Of a stretch of DNA of 64,000 nt, positions 55,475-64,000 are shown one piece after another. Position numbers and translations under genes: made by a program. Each line of letters starts with the position of its first letter. Position 1 is the stretch's first letter. This DNA is from Clostridium bowmanii (GTDB taxonomy: Bacteria > Bacillota > Clostridia > Clostridiales > Clostridiaceae): assembly GCF_018861315.1 (NCBI RefSeq), contig NZ_JAHLDL010000001.1, forward strand, positions 125,923 to 189,922, written 5' to 3'. The notes beneath the pieces are model-generated. The model saw only the letters and a list, made by a program, of their open reading frames with translations. It did not search any database and was not told the DNA's origin.

Positions 55475-56635
55475 TTAAAGTTTCCTTGCACCATCACCTA
55501 TTTGAGCTACGTAAAACTCTGCTGTGTATCCGATCTTGCTTTTATATTCTGCTCCAACGTTTTTAATAAAATCCTCTACGAATTCATCTTTAACTATACT
55601 TACTGTGCATCCACCAAAGCCTGCACCAGTCATTCTAGACCCTATAACTCCTGGCATTTCCCAGGATATTTCAACTAAGGTGTCAAGTTCTATACCTGTA
55701 ACTTCGTAATCATCCCTTAGTGATACATGCGATTGATTCATTAACTTTCCAAATAAGTCTATATCCTTATTTTCAAGAGCTTTAACCGCCTTTAGCGTTC
55801 TTTGATTTTCGTAAATAGCATGCTTTGCTCTTTTTGCACAAACTTCATCTTTTATAAGGTATCTGTTTTTTTCAAATTCTTCTTCATTTAGTTCACAAAG
55901 AGAATTTATTTTAAGCACGGTTTGTAAATCTTTAAGAGCTGTTTCACATTCTGCTCTTCTCTCATTATATTTAGAATCCGCAAGACCTCTTCTTTTATTA
56001 GTATTTGCAATTACTATAGATGCTCCATCAAGCACTATATTTGCATATTCATATTTTAATGTATTTGTATCTAAAAGCATGGCACAATCCTTTTTACCCA
56101 TGCCTATGGCAAATTGATCCATAATACCACAATTCACACCTATAAATTTATTTTCAGCTTCTTGACTACACTTAACAATATTTATCATATCAATATTAAA
56201 CTCATACAAATCCTTTAAAACAACACCTGTAGCTACTTCAATAGATGCTGAAGAAGATAGCCCTGCACCATTTGGAATATTCCCATAAAACAATATATCA
56301 AATCCGCTATCTATTTTCATGCCTTTCTTTTCAAAAGCCCAAATTACTCCCTTAGGATAATTTGCCCAATCATGTTCACTGTTATATTCCATGTCATCTA
56401 TATTCACATCAATTATTCCAAGTTCTTTAAAATTATCTGAATAAAATCTTATTATTTTATCATTTCTCTTTCTAATTAGTGCATATGTACCGAAAGTTAT
56501 TGCACATGGAAAAACATTCCCTCCATTATAATCTGTATGCTCACCTATCAAATTTACTCTCCCTGGTGCAAAAAAGACTTTTTCTGCCTCAACTGTATAC
56601 ACTTTTTTAAATATATTTTTTAATTTATTAATCAT
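55475..56635 (-). CDS. galK: Galactokinase
   Basis: 386 residues. GHMP kinase: the GalK signature APGRVNLIGEHTDYNGGNVF near residue 24, ATP loop GNIPNGAGLSSSASIEVATG, catalytic Asp in GVNCGIMDQFAIGMGKKD and the C-terminal motif GSRMTGAGFGGCTVSIV. Phosphorylates galactose at C1. First gene of the minus-strand galK-GH42-galT-lacI group; its promoter lies in the region holding the repeated TTTTACTAAAA motifs. Start follows AAAGGAG. Confidence 0.97.
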   Translation of the reverse strand: MINKLKNIFKKVYTVEAEKVFFAPGRVNLIGEHTDYNGGNVFPCAITFGTYALIRKRNDKIIRFYSDNFKELGIIDVNIDDMEYNSEHDWANYPKGVIWAFEKKGMKIDSGFDILFYGNIPNGAGLSSSASIEVATGVVLKDLYEFNIDMINIVKCSQEAENKFIGVNCGIMDQFAIGMGKKDCAMLLDTNTLKYEYANIVLDGASIVIANTNKRRGLADSKYNERRAECETALKDLQTVLKINSLCELNEEEFEKNRYLIKDEVCAKRAKHAIYENQRTLKAVKALENKDIDLFGKLMNQSHVSLRDDYEVTGIELDTLVEISWEMPGVIGSRMTGAGFGGCTVSIVKDEFVEDFIKNVGAEYKSKIGYTAEFYVAQIGDGARKL

Positions 56636-56718
56636 ATTTTAATCTCCTTTAATAGTAGATTCGTCCTTGTAAACCTTTATACATAGATGTTATCATTTTT
56701 TCAGTAAAACTTCAATTG

Positions 56719-56897
56719 TTTTACTAAAATAGTTTTATTTTTATATATAATATTATTAATATTATTTAATAAATATATATTACATGCAAATATGTCAATA
56801 GGTTAATGTATACGTTTTAGTAGTTTAAATAGGCCGTTTCTATGAAAAATATAAATTTTACTAAAACTGTTTGCAAACTATTGCTTTTTTACTAAAA
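56719..56897. promoter_or_regulatory. Three TTTTACTAAAA motifs, candidate GalR/LacI operators
   Basis: Exact palindromic 11-mer at 56719-56729, 56856-56866 and 56887-56897, plus a partial inverse copy at 56815-56826 and an inverted repeat GTAAAAC-7-GTTTTAC at 56704-56724. All lie between the divergent galK and sugar-importer genes. The third copy sits inside the importer promoter spacer. Which LacI protein binds is not shown by sequence. Confidence 0.6.
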
Positions 56898-56909
56898 ACA
56901 ATCTACAAT
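56881..56909 (+). promoter_or_regulatory. Promoter of the galactoside importer operon
   Basis: TTGCTT (56881-56886), 17-bp spacer, TACAAT (56904-56909). Confidence 0.7.
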
Positions 56910-56916
56910 ATACTTA

Positions 56917-56930
56917 TGTAACCGTTTTTA
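56917..56930. promoter_or_regulatory. Near-match cre site downstream of the importer promoter
   Basis: TGTAACCGTTTTTA matches the CcpA cre consensus except for one position (T for the last C). It lies at about +2 to +15, suited to roadblock-type repression. Confidence 0.45.
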
Positions 56931-56963
56931 TTGTAATTAACCATTATATTAGGAGGGGACTTT

Positions 56964-58271
56964 ATGAAAAAGAAAATTTTATCAATAATGTTAGCATCAG
57001 TTTTGGTATTAGGTGGATGTGGAAAAGCTGCAACACCAGAGGCGACAAAACCAACAGAAGTAGCAAAATCACCCGTAGCACAAACAGTAACCGTGTGGGC
57101 TTGGGATAAGAATTTTAACATTCCTATAATGCAAGATGCCGCAAAAATCTATTCAGCCGACCACCCAAATGTAACAATTAAGGTAGTAGATTATGCAAAG
57201 GCAGATGTAGAAACAAAACTCCAGACAGGTTTAGTTGCAGGCGCCGCAGACAGTCTTCCAGATATAACTTTAGTTGAAGATTATAATGCACAAAAATATT
57301 TAACTTCTTATCCTGGAAAATTTGCGGATCTAACTGCAACTGTTAAAAGTAGTGATTTTGCAAAATATAAAGTTGACGCTGTGTCTCTTGACGGAAAAAC
57401 ATATGCAGTTCCTTTTGATTCAGGTGTATCAGGAATGTTCTATAGAACAGATATACTCGCAAAAGCCGGATACAAACCAGCAGATATGAAAGATATTACT
57501 TGGGACCAATTTATAAAAATTGGGAAAGATGTTAAAACAAAAACTGGAAAAGCTATGATAAGCATGGATGTATATAACGACGCAGCAATATTAAGAGAAA
57601 TGATACAATCTTGTGGCCAATGGTATTTTGATAAAGATGGTAAAGTTACTATGGCAAATAACCAATCACTTATAGATGCTGTAACTAAATATAAAGAAAT
57701 ACAGGATGCAGGCATAGTAAAAAATACTGTTGGTTGGGGAGATTGGGTTGCTTCAATGAACAAAGGTGATGTAGCAACAGTTAACACTGGTGTTTGGATC
57801 ATGGGTTCAATTAAAGCTGCAACAGATCAATCAGGTAAATGGGCAGTAGCAGCATTCCCAAGACTTGCAACATCAAATTCAGTGAATGCAACTAATCTTG
57901 GTGGTTCTAGTTGGTATGTTTTAAATGATTCAAAAAACAAAGATGTTGCTATTGATTTCCTAAAAACAGTGTATGCTGGAAATAATGATTTCTTTCAAAA
58001 AATCCTTGTAGAGAGAGGGGCAGTTGGAACTTACTTACCTTCACAAACAGGCACCGCATACTCTGCAGGAGATAAATTCTTTGGAGATCAAGAAGTATTC
58101 CAAGATTTCTCTGGTTGGATGAAGAAAATTCCTGGAGTTTCATATGGTTCCTATGCAGCAGAAGGAGACCAAGCTATAATGGCCCAAATGAAAGATATTC
58201 TAAGTGGAAAAATCACCGTTAAAGCGGGACTTAAAAATGCTGAAGATCAACTTAGTAGTCAAATTCAATAA
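56964..58271 (+). CDS. Sugar ABC importer substrate-binding lipoprotein (galactoside locus)
   Basis: 435 residues. Signal peptide with lipobox LGGC (VLVLGGCGK; lipidated Cys19). Family 1 solute-binding fold: QTVTVWAWDKNFNIPIMQDA, DITLVEDYNAQKYLTSYPG, TYAVPFDSGVSGMFYRTDIL, GDVATVNTGVWIMGSIKAA. Likely binds a galactose-containing oligosaccharide, judging from the two beta-galactosidase genes and gal genes around it. AGGAGGGG precedes the ATG. A hairpin separates it from the permease genes. Confidence 0.94.
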   Translation: MKKKILSIMLASVLVLGGCGKAATPEATKPTEVAKSPVAQTVTVWAWDKNFNIPIMQDAAKIYSADHPNVTIKVVDYAKADVETKLQTGLVAGAADSLPDITLVEDYNAQKYLTSYPGKFADLTATVKSSDFAKYKVDAVSLDGKTYAVPFDSGVSGMFYRTDILAKAGYKPADMKDITWDQFIKIGKDVKTKTGKAMISMDVYNDAAILREMIQSCGQWYFDKDGKVTMANNQSLIDAVTKYKEIQDAGIVKNTVGWGDWVASMNKGDVATVNTGVWIMGSIKAATDQSGKWAVAAFPRLATSNSVNATNLGGSSWYVLNDSKNKDVAIDFLKTVYAGNNDFFQKILVERGAVGTYLPSQTGTAYSAGDKFFGDQEVFQDFSGWMKKIPGVSYGSYAAEGDQAIMAQMKDILSGKITVKAGLKNAEDQLSSQIQ

Positions 58272-58288
58272 TATTATTTGAAAGTAAG

Positions 58289-58320
58289 ATAAAGGAATGG
58301 TATTATAACCATTCCTTTAT
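58289..58320 (+). terminator. Hairpin between binding protein and permease genes
   Basis: ATAAAGGAATGGT / ACCATTCCTTTAT, 13-bp perfect stem, 6-base loop, weak T tail (TGT). Likely an attenuator or mRNA stabiliser keeping binding protein in excess. Confidence 0.7.
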
Positions 58321-58341
58321 TGTAAAGTAGGAGGTTATTCC

Positions 58342-59235
58342 ATGAAAACTAAAAAGCCCAGGAGTAAAGGCCAACGCAGAATTAATGTAATTGGTTGGTT
58401 ATTTATTTCAATAACTGTAGTTACATTTTTAATTTTTATTTTATACCCAGTTCTTAATTCTTTTTATCTTTCTTTTCACTCTGTTAAAGGAATAGTTCAA
58501 AAGTTTAATGGATTTACTAATTATAAAAGAATGTTTAATGATCAGTTGTTTAAAAAGGCATTGTTCAATACTTTTATTTATTTAATTGTACAAGTTCCTA
58601 TAATGCTAACCATGGCTATGTTTCTAGCTACCTTACTTAATTCTAAAAAACTAAGGTTTAAAACTTTTTTTAGAACTGCAATTTTTTTACCTTGTGTTAC
58701 CTCTTTGGTTGCATACTCTGTATTATTTAAAATGCTATTTGCACCAAATGGTATCATTAACTATTCACTTACAGCACTTAAAATAATTAATGTTCCAATA
58801 GAGTGGTTAAGCGACCCAACCTTGGCAAAAGTGGTTATTATAATTGCTTTGTTATGGCGTTGGACAGGCTATAATATGATTTTCTATTTAGCTGCACTAC
58901 AAAATGTGCCAACTGAAACTTATGAAGCAGCTGAACTTGATGGTGCAAATTCAATTCAACAATTTTTTTATGTTACAGTACCTCAATTAAAACCCATTAT
59001 TCTATTTACGACTATAATGTCTACAATAGGCACACTTCAAATATTTGATGAACCTATGAATTTGACTAGGGGTGGCCCAGGAAATGCAACACTTAGTATT
59101 TCTCAATATATTTATAACCAATCCTTTGTGTATGCTCCAAATTTTGGTTATGCTGCAACCCTATCTTATGTTGTTGTTTTCATAGTAGCAATACTAGCTA
59201 TTATTCAAATTAAAGTGGCAGGTGAAGATAAATGA
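58342..59235 (+). CDS. Sugar ABC importer permease (MalF/UgpA-like)
   Basis: 297 residues, six transmembrane helices; basic N-terminus KTKKPRSKGQRR stays inside. EAA loop ETYEAAELDGANSIQQFFYVTVPQ. Start follows AGGAGG. Overlaps the next permease gene by 4 bp (ATGA). Confidence 0.93.
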   Translation: MKTKKPRSKGQRRINVIGWLFISITVVTFLIFILYPVLNSFYLSFHSVKGIVQKFNGFTNYKRMFNDQLFKKALFNTFIYLIVQVPIMLTMAMFLATLLNSKKLRFKTFFRTAIFLPCVTSLVAYSVLFKMLFAPNGIINYSLTALKIINVPIEWLSDPTLAKVVIIIALLWRWTGYNMIFYLAALQNVPTETYEAAELDGANSIQQFFYVTVPQLKPIILFTTIMSTIGTLQIFDEPMNLTRGGPGNATLSISQYIYNQSFVYAPNFGYAATLSYVVVFIVAILAIIQIKVAGEDK

Positions 59236-60053
59236 TAAATAAGCTAAAAAAATCTTTAAATAACATAATTAAATATGGATTTCTTTCAATAGTGTCATTT
59301 TTATCTCTTTTCCCATTTTATTGGATGTTTGTCTCAGCTACAAATAAGACAGTAGACATAACAAACGGAAAAATGACTTTTGGCTCAGAACTTGTAAACA
59401 ATTATAATAGATTAATTAAAATTAGTGATATAGGCACTCCCTTTATGAATACCGTTAAGGTAACGGTTATATACACTGTTTTAGCCTTATCAATATGTTC
59501 AGTAGCAGCTTACGGTTTTGAAAAATTTAAATCTCCTGGAAAAGAAAGAATATATGCTATATTTCTATTTTCTATGATGATTCCTTTTGGAGCAATAATG
59601 ATTCCACTATTTAAGTTAGTAGTTGCTTTTAATATGGTGAATAATCATTGGGCTATTATTTTACCATACATTGGTCAAGTGTTTTTAATATTTTACTTCA
59701 GACAAAGCTTTAAATCTTTTCCAAATGAAATTATTGAAGCGGCAAGGATTGATGGAGCAGGAGAAATATCAATATTTTTAAGAATCGTTGTACCTTCTAT
59801 GAAATCTACTTTTGCGTCTGCTTCCATTTTTGCCTTTACCTTGCAGTGGAATAATTTCATGTGGCCACTAATTGTATTGCAAACAGATAAAATGAAGACT
59901 TTGACCTTAGTAGTTTCTTCCTTATCTTCAGCTTATTTTGTTGATTACGGCATTCTTATGCTAGCAATTGTAATTGCTACATTGCCAATGGTTCTATTAT
60001 TTATGACAATGCAAAAACATTTTGTTGAAGGAATGGTTGGCTCTGCAAAATAA
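59232..60053 (+). CDS. Sugar ABC importer permease (MalG/UgpE-like)
   Basis: 273 residues, six transmembrane helices. EAA loop NEIIEAARIDGAGEISIFLR; C-terminal tail KHFVEGMVGSAK as in MalG-type partners. No ATPase gene follows; a shared ATPase must energise this importer as well as the one at 28-32 kb. Confidence 0.93.
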   Translation: MINKLKKSLNNIIKYGFLSIVSFLSLFPFYWMFVSATNKTVDITNGKMTFGSELVNNYNRLIKISDIGTPFMNTVKVTVIYTVLALSICSVAAYGFEKFKSPGKERIYAIFLFSMMIPFGAIMIPLFKLVVAFNMVNNHWAIILPYIGQVFLIFYFRQSFKSFPNEIIEAARIDGAGEISIFLRIVVPSMKSTFASASIFAFTLQWNNFMWPLIVLQTDKMKTLTLVVSSLSSAYFVDYGILMLAIVIATLPMVLLFMTMQKHFVEGMVGSAK

Positions 60054-60086
60054 TATTGAAAAATATAGAATTAGGTAGGTGAAAAT

Positions 60087-61855
60087 ATGAACACAATAAC
60101 CAACACTTTTGAAATAAAAGAGGATTTTTACTTTAGCGGTAAAAAGATTAAGATTATATCAGGAGCAATCCACTATTTTAGAGTAGTTCCAGAGTATTGG
60201 AGAGATCGTTTAGAAAAGTTAAAAGCCATGGGTTGTAATACTGTAGAAACCTATGTGCCTTGGAATATGAATGAACCAAGTAAGGGATGCTTTAATTTTG
60301 ATAAAAACCTGGATATAGAAAAATTCATTAAAACAGCACAGATCTTAAACTTTGGGTAATACTTAGACCATCACCTTATATTTGCGCTGAATGGGAGTTT
60401 GGAGGCTTACCGGCTTTTTTACTGGCTGAGAATGGGATGAAAGTTAGGTCTTCTTATAAACAATTTTTAAAGCATTTAAATGACTATTATAGTGAATTGT
60501 TTAAGATAATAAGTCCACTTCAAATAAATTATGGTGGACCCATTATTATGATGCAAATCGAGAATGAATATGGTTATTATGGAAACAATAAAAAATATTT
60601 GCAAGCTATAAATGATATGATGAGAAAATTTGGAGCAGTAGTCCCTTTTGTTACATCAGATGGACCTTGGGGTGAAGCTTTAGAATCTGGAAAACTAGAT
60701 GCTAACGTCCTTGCAACTGCAAATTTCGGTTCAAAACCAGAGGTTGCACTTCCAAAGCTGAAAAGTATTATTGGAAATCGTCCCCTTATGTGCATGGAAT
60801 TTTGGGTTGGTTGGTTTGATGCCTGGGGAGATGAAAAACATCATGCACGTGATGTATCTGATACTGCAAAAGATTTAGATAAAATTCTTAGTGAAGGTCA
60901 TGTGAATATTTATATGTTTCATGGAGGCACAAATTTTGGCTTTATGAATGGATCAAATAATTATGAAAAACTTACACCAGATGTAACTTCTTATGACTAT
61001 GATGCAGTACTTACCGAATGGGGAGACATAACTCCTAAGTATGAAGCCTTTAAAAAAGTTATATCTAAATACGTTGAAATACCTGAAGTTATTTTTTCAA
61101 CAAGTATTAAAAAAATTTCTTATGGGAAGCTACGTGTTATGAAAAAAGTATCTTTATTTAACACACTAGATAACATATCCACCCCTAAATATAGAGATGA
61201 TACACTCCCAATGGAAAAGTTAGGTCAAAGTTATGGTTATATCCTATATCGCTGCAATGTAGGAGCAGGCAGAAATGTAGATACCTTTAGACTACTTGGA
61301 GCACATGATAGGGCTAAAGTGTATGTAAATGGCAAAAATGTCCTAACTCAATATGATAGAGAACTAGGAGCTCCTGCTAAAATTGTTTTTGATAAGAAAG
61401 AAGATAATTCTCTGCATATATTAGTTGAAAATATGGGAAGAGTCAACTTTGGAGAGAAGCTAAACTATCAGCATAAAGGAATTGTGGATGGAGTAATAAT
61501 TGATACCCATGCTCATTCTGGTTGGAATCACTATACCCTTCCATTAGATAACATAGAAAATGTAAATTATAATGGTGTTTATGAAGAAGGTACCCCTGGA
61601 TTTTATAAATTCGAACTGCAAGTTGAAACAATAGGTGATACTTTCCTAAGATTTGACGGCTGGGGAAAAGGATGTATATTTGTAAATGGTTTTAATATAG
61701 GACGTTTTTGGGAACTTGGACCGCAAAAATCACTTTATATTCCAGGTCCTTGCCTTAAAATTGGTGAAAATGAAATTGTTATTTTTGAGACTGAAGGAAA
61801 AGTAGCAGAATTTATTACCTTAGAAAATACTCCTGAACTAGGTTTATCAAAATAA
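60087..61855 (+). pseudogene. GH35 beta-galactosidase with a single frameshift
   Basis: About 589 codons once the frames are joined. The first frame (60087-60359) gives SGAIHYFRVVPEYWRDRLEK and NTVETYVPWNMNEP and ends ILNFG-stop. The second resumes at LWVILRPSPYICAEWEFGGL, so about one base is missing near 60345-60352. Everything else is intact: acid/base Glu in MMQIENEYGYYG, nucleophile Glu in LMCMEFWVGWFDAWG, MFHGGTNFGFMNG, and the C-terminal beta domains to VEFITLENT-like end. No signal peptide. Last gene of the importer operon, so it would hydrolyse the imported galactoside. Could be a true mutation or a sequencing error. Confidence 0.9.
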
Positions 61856-61856
61856 T

Positions 61857-61903
61857 TAAAGTTAAAGAAGTGGATGTACTTTAATCCACTTCTTTAACTT
61901 TAA
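61857..61903. terminator. Bidirectional terminator between GH35 and the second lacI
   Basis: TAAAGTTAAAGAAGTGGAT / ATCCACTTCTTTAACTTTA, 19-bp perfect stem, 8-base loop. It reaches into the stop codon of the convergent lacI gene. Confidence 0.9.
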
Positions 61904-62925
61904 ATTGTACTGCAACTGTTTCTTATAATAAGTTGTGTTTTTAATTTAATGCTACTAGTCTTCCTGTTTTTATTTTCAATTAAGTCTAAAAGCATTCTTG
62001 AAGCATTTACTCCAAGTAAGTACATATTTTGATCTACCGTTGTAAGTTTTGGTTCAACTATAGTTGAAATATAACTATTATCAAATCCAATTATTGAAAC
62101 ATCGCGCGGTACATCAAATTTCATTATTCTACACGCATTCATAACTCCTACAGCCATTAAATCATTACAAGCAAATACTGCTATAGGTTCTTTTAGCACT
62201 TTTAATTTTTCAAGTTCTGACTTCATTATCTTTATTGCCCCATCCACGGTTTTATTACTATTTCCTTCACCAATATCTATAATTCTTTTTTTATGGTCTA
62301 GTTTATTTTCTTCCATTAATTGATTATATACATCCTCTTTTATATCATAAGAATAACTTTCTTTACCTCTTACAAAAATTATGTTTTTGTGTCCAAGTTC
62401 TAAAAGATACTGCATTGCTTGTCTTGCTCCACTTGCTTCATCATTAAGTACAAAATTACAATTAATATTATTATTGTATCCATTAATAGATACAAGTGGA
62501 ATTTCGCTACTCACTGTTTCATAAAACCCATTTTTCATATTTTCAGTTTTGGGATCTATAACTATAATCCCATCTACCTGCCTGCCCATAAGAGATTTTA
62601 TATATTTTATTTCTTCCTGCGCCTTATCATCTGTATCACAAAGATAAATTGAATAACCTTTTATTCTAAGTTCATATTCAATAGCTTTAATTACAGTAGG
62701 AAAAAAGATATTATTTATACTTGGAACTAAAATACCTATTGTTTTTGTATTCTGACAAACTAGTGATCTTGCCAATGCATTGGGACTGAAATTTAATTTT
62801 TTTACAGCTTCCTCAACCCTAATCCTAGTTTCTTCTTTAACAGGATAATTGCTGTTTATAACTCTTGACACAGTACTCATAGAAACATTTGCTTCTCTTG
62901 CAACATCCATTATATTAACTTTCAT
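61900..62925 (-). CDS. LacI/GalR-family transcriptional regulator
   Basis: 341 residues. DNA-binding head MKVNIMDVAREANVSMSTVS with hinge FSPNALARSL, then the effector domain (IGILVPSINNIFFPTVIKAI, VDGIIVIDPKTENM, AVFACNDLMAVGVMNACRI, VSIIGFDNSYISTIVEPKLT, TVDQNMYLLGVNASRMLL). ATG follows AGGAGG. A perfect 11-bp inverted repeat 32 bp upstream is a likely autoregulatory and divergent-gene operator. Confidence 0.95.
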   Translation of the reverse strand: MKVNIMDVAREANVSMSTVSRVINSNYPVKEETRIRVEEAVKKLNFSPNALARSLVCQNTKTIGILVPSINNIFFPTVIKAIEYELRIKGYSIYLCDTDDKAQEEIKYIKSLMGRQVDGIIVIDPKTENMKNGFYETVSSEIPLVSINGYNNNINCNFVLNDEASGARQAMQYLLELGHKNIIFVRGKESYSYDIKEDVYNQLMEENKLDHKKRIIDIGEGNSNKTVDGAIKIMKSELEKLKVLKEPIAVFACNDLMAVGVMNACRIMKFDVPRDVSIIGFDNSYISTIVEPKLTTVDQNMYLLGVNASRMLLDLIENKNRKTSSIKLKTQLIIRNSCSTI

Positions 62926-62956
62926 CGTAGCCTCCTATAAAAATAAAATATTCATT

Positions 62957-62982
62957 ATACAATAAATCAATATTTATTGTAT
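62957..62982. promoter_or_regulatory. Inverted repeat, candidate operator between lacI and the epimerase-like gene
   Basis: ATACAATAAAT-CAAT-ATTTATTGTAT: two perfect 11-bp arms with a 4-bp spacer. It differs from the TTTTACTAAAA motif near galK, so the two LacI proteins probably read different sites. Confidence 0.6.
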
Positions 62983-63179
62983 CATTTTCCATCGTATTAT
63001 CTCTCTTACGTGTAAATATTACTAAATAAATAAAATTTGTAAATTATTCAGAACCTAATTTACCTTATTCCATGGTGAGATACCATAGTCATGGATTATT
63101 CATAAATTTATGTTAAAATATAAATGCGTAGAAACCCTTTTCTTTTCAAAACACAAATATTATGAGGGAAGTGTAAATT

Positions 63180-64000
63180 ATGATTTATAAAGATACCTTT
63201 AAAGGTATTGAGTCAATTGTATTAGAAAATAAGATATTGAAGATAGTGGTACTTCCAAGCTTGGGTGGAAAAATAGCATCAATATATAATAAAGAAAAAG
63301 ATTTTGAACTTCTTTTTCAAAATAAAAATAATGAATACACCCATCCAAAATTATATGATGATTTTGCTGAATTTGATGCTTCTGGTTTTGATGATGCCTT
63401 TCCAACTATAGATAGTTCTGAAGTTACCTATAGTGGTGGAAAAATTATATATCCAGATCATGGAGAAATATGGAGTTCCTCTTTTGATTATAAACTATCT
63501 GCGGGCCAGATTGAACTGTTTCTTCAAAGTTCTATTCTTCCCTATTATTACAAAAAAATAATTTCACTCAGCGATGAAAACCTAAATATAACATATCATG
63601 TTGAAAATACAGGAACTGAATCATTCCCATGTATTTGGGCAATGCACTGCCTTGTTAATTGTGAGGAAAATATGGACCTTAATTTTCCAGCAGCAACAAC
63701 TGAAATATTAAATGTTCAAGATAGTATTAATTTAGGTGTGGAAAACACTCCTCATCAATATCCAATAACAAAGAATATTAGTGACCAAGATTATTATTTA
63801 AATAAAGCTGGTAAAAAGTCTTCTAATAATACTGAAAAATATTATGTAAATGGTGAAGTAACAGAAGGCAAATGTTCCATATTCTATCCAGACCATAATA
63901 TTCTGTATTCAATTAATTTTGATAAAGACAAAATGCCCTACCTTGGTTTTTGGGTTACTGAAGGTGGTTTCAGAGGAGATTATAATTGCGCTTTTGAACC
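63180..64000 (+). CDS. Aldose 1-epimerase-like protein, partial (3' end outside window)
   Basis: 273 codons visible, open to the right edge. Start ATG 63180 follows GAGGGAAGTG. The N-terminus YKDTFKGIESIVLENKILKI, the LPSLGGKIASIYNKEKDFEL strand and the FDASGFDDAFPTID segment match the galactose-mutarotase beta-sandwich superfamily (DUF-type members that lack the strict GalM signature). YHVENTGTESFPCIWAMHCL carries the candidate His. It is divergent from lacI and probably belongs to galactoside use; exact activity unknown. Confidence 0.75.
   Translation, partial: MIYKDTFKGIESIVLENKILKIVVLPSLGGKIASIYNKEKDFELLFQNKNNEYTHPKLYDDFAEFDASGFDDAFPTIDSSEVTYSGGKIIYPDHGEIWSSSFDYKLSAGQIELFLQSSILPYYYKKIISLSDENLNITYHVENTGTESFPCIWAMHCLVNCEENMDLNFPAATTEILNVQDSINLGVENTPHQYPITKNISDQDYYLNKAGKKSSNNTEKYYVNGEVTEGKCSIFYPDHNILYSINFDKDKMPYLGFWVTEGGFRGDYNCAFE

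Overview
The window looks like a low-GC, endospore-former-type Firmicute chromosome, most likely Clostridium sensu stricto or a close relative. The evidence is the AT-rich non-coding DNA, rubrerythrin/rubredoxin/Hcp, S-box and T-box leaders, the split MetH, a PocR regulator and corrinoid proteins. I cannot name a species. No prophage, CRISPR array or intact insertion sequence was seen.

Layout. 0-8 kb: the end of a sensor kinase, rubrerythrin, then a decayed trans-4-hydroxy-L-proline dehydratase locus (XRE-cupin regulator with a nonsense codon, frameshifted activase, glycyl-radical enzyme in pieces) ending in an intact proC. An ABC-2 exporter and a secreted protein follow. 8-20 kb: a sulfur amino-acid island of metY, metH, a methyltransferase-luxS-mccA operon, cysK, larE, metF and metA. 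It carries four S-box (SAM-I) aptamers (two in tandem before metY, one each before the divergent metF and metA) and one cysteine-type T-box. The MetH reactivation gene next to metH has collapsed to two short ends. 20-27 kb: a two-component system with a secreted cysteine-hydrolase-like protein, 3-methyladenine glycosylase, rubredoxin and Hcp.

27-42.5 kb: a putative one-carbon (corrinoid) catabolic locus. It has a UROD-family protein, a carbohydrate-type ABC importer with a cre site, a YesM/YesN pair, a PocR-AraC regulator with a 10-G tract just upstream of its start, an 836-residue corrinoid-activating protein carrying an extra N-terminal MetH-activation-like domain, a second UROD-family methyltransferase, a broken third one, and a corrinoid protein. 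39.5-44 kb is a gene graveyard with fragments of creatininase, GH2 beta-galactosidase, EtfA, a sugar-binding protein and a response regulator. It is followed by short tandem repeats and RNase P RNA. 44.5-50.5 kb: a TPP-riboswitch-controlled thiamine transporter, a second YesM/YesN pair, and a CcdA-TlpA-MsrAB extracytoplasmic methionine sulfoxide repair operon.

50.6-64 kb: a galactoside locus. One arm is galK, a GH42 beta-galactosidase, galT and a LacI regulator. The divergent arm is a sugar ABC importer plus a GH35 beta-galactosidase with one frameshift. A second LacI regulator and an epimerase-like gene run off the right edge. Three copies of a palindromic 11-mer sit between the two arms.

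The main themes are dense RNA-based control of Met/Cys metabolism, a possible importer-coupled corrinoid demethylation system, and an unusually high number of broken genes (at least twelve).
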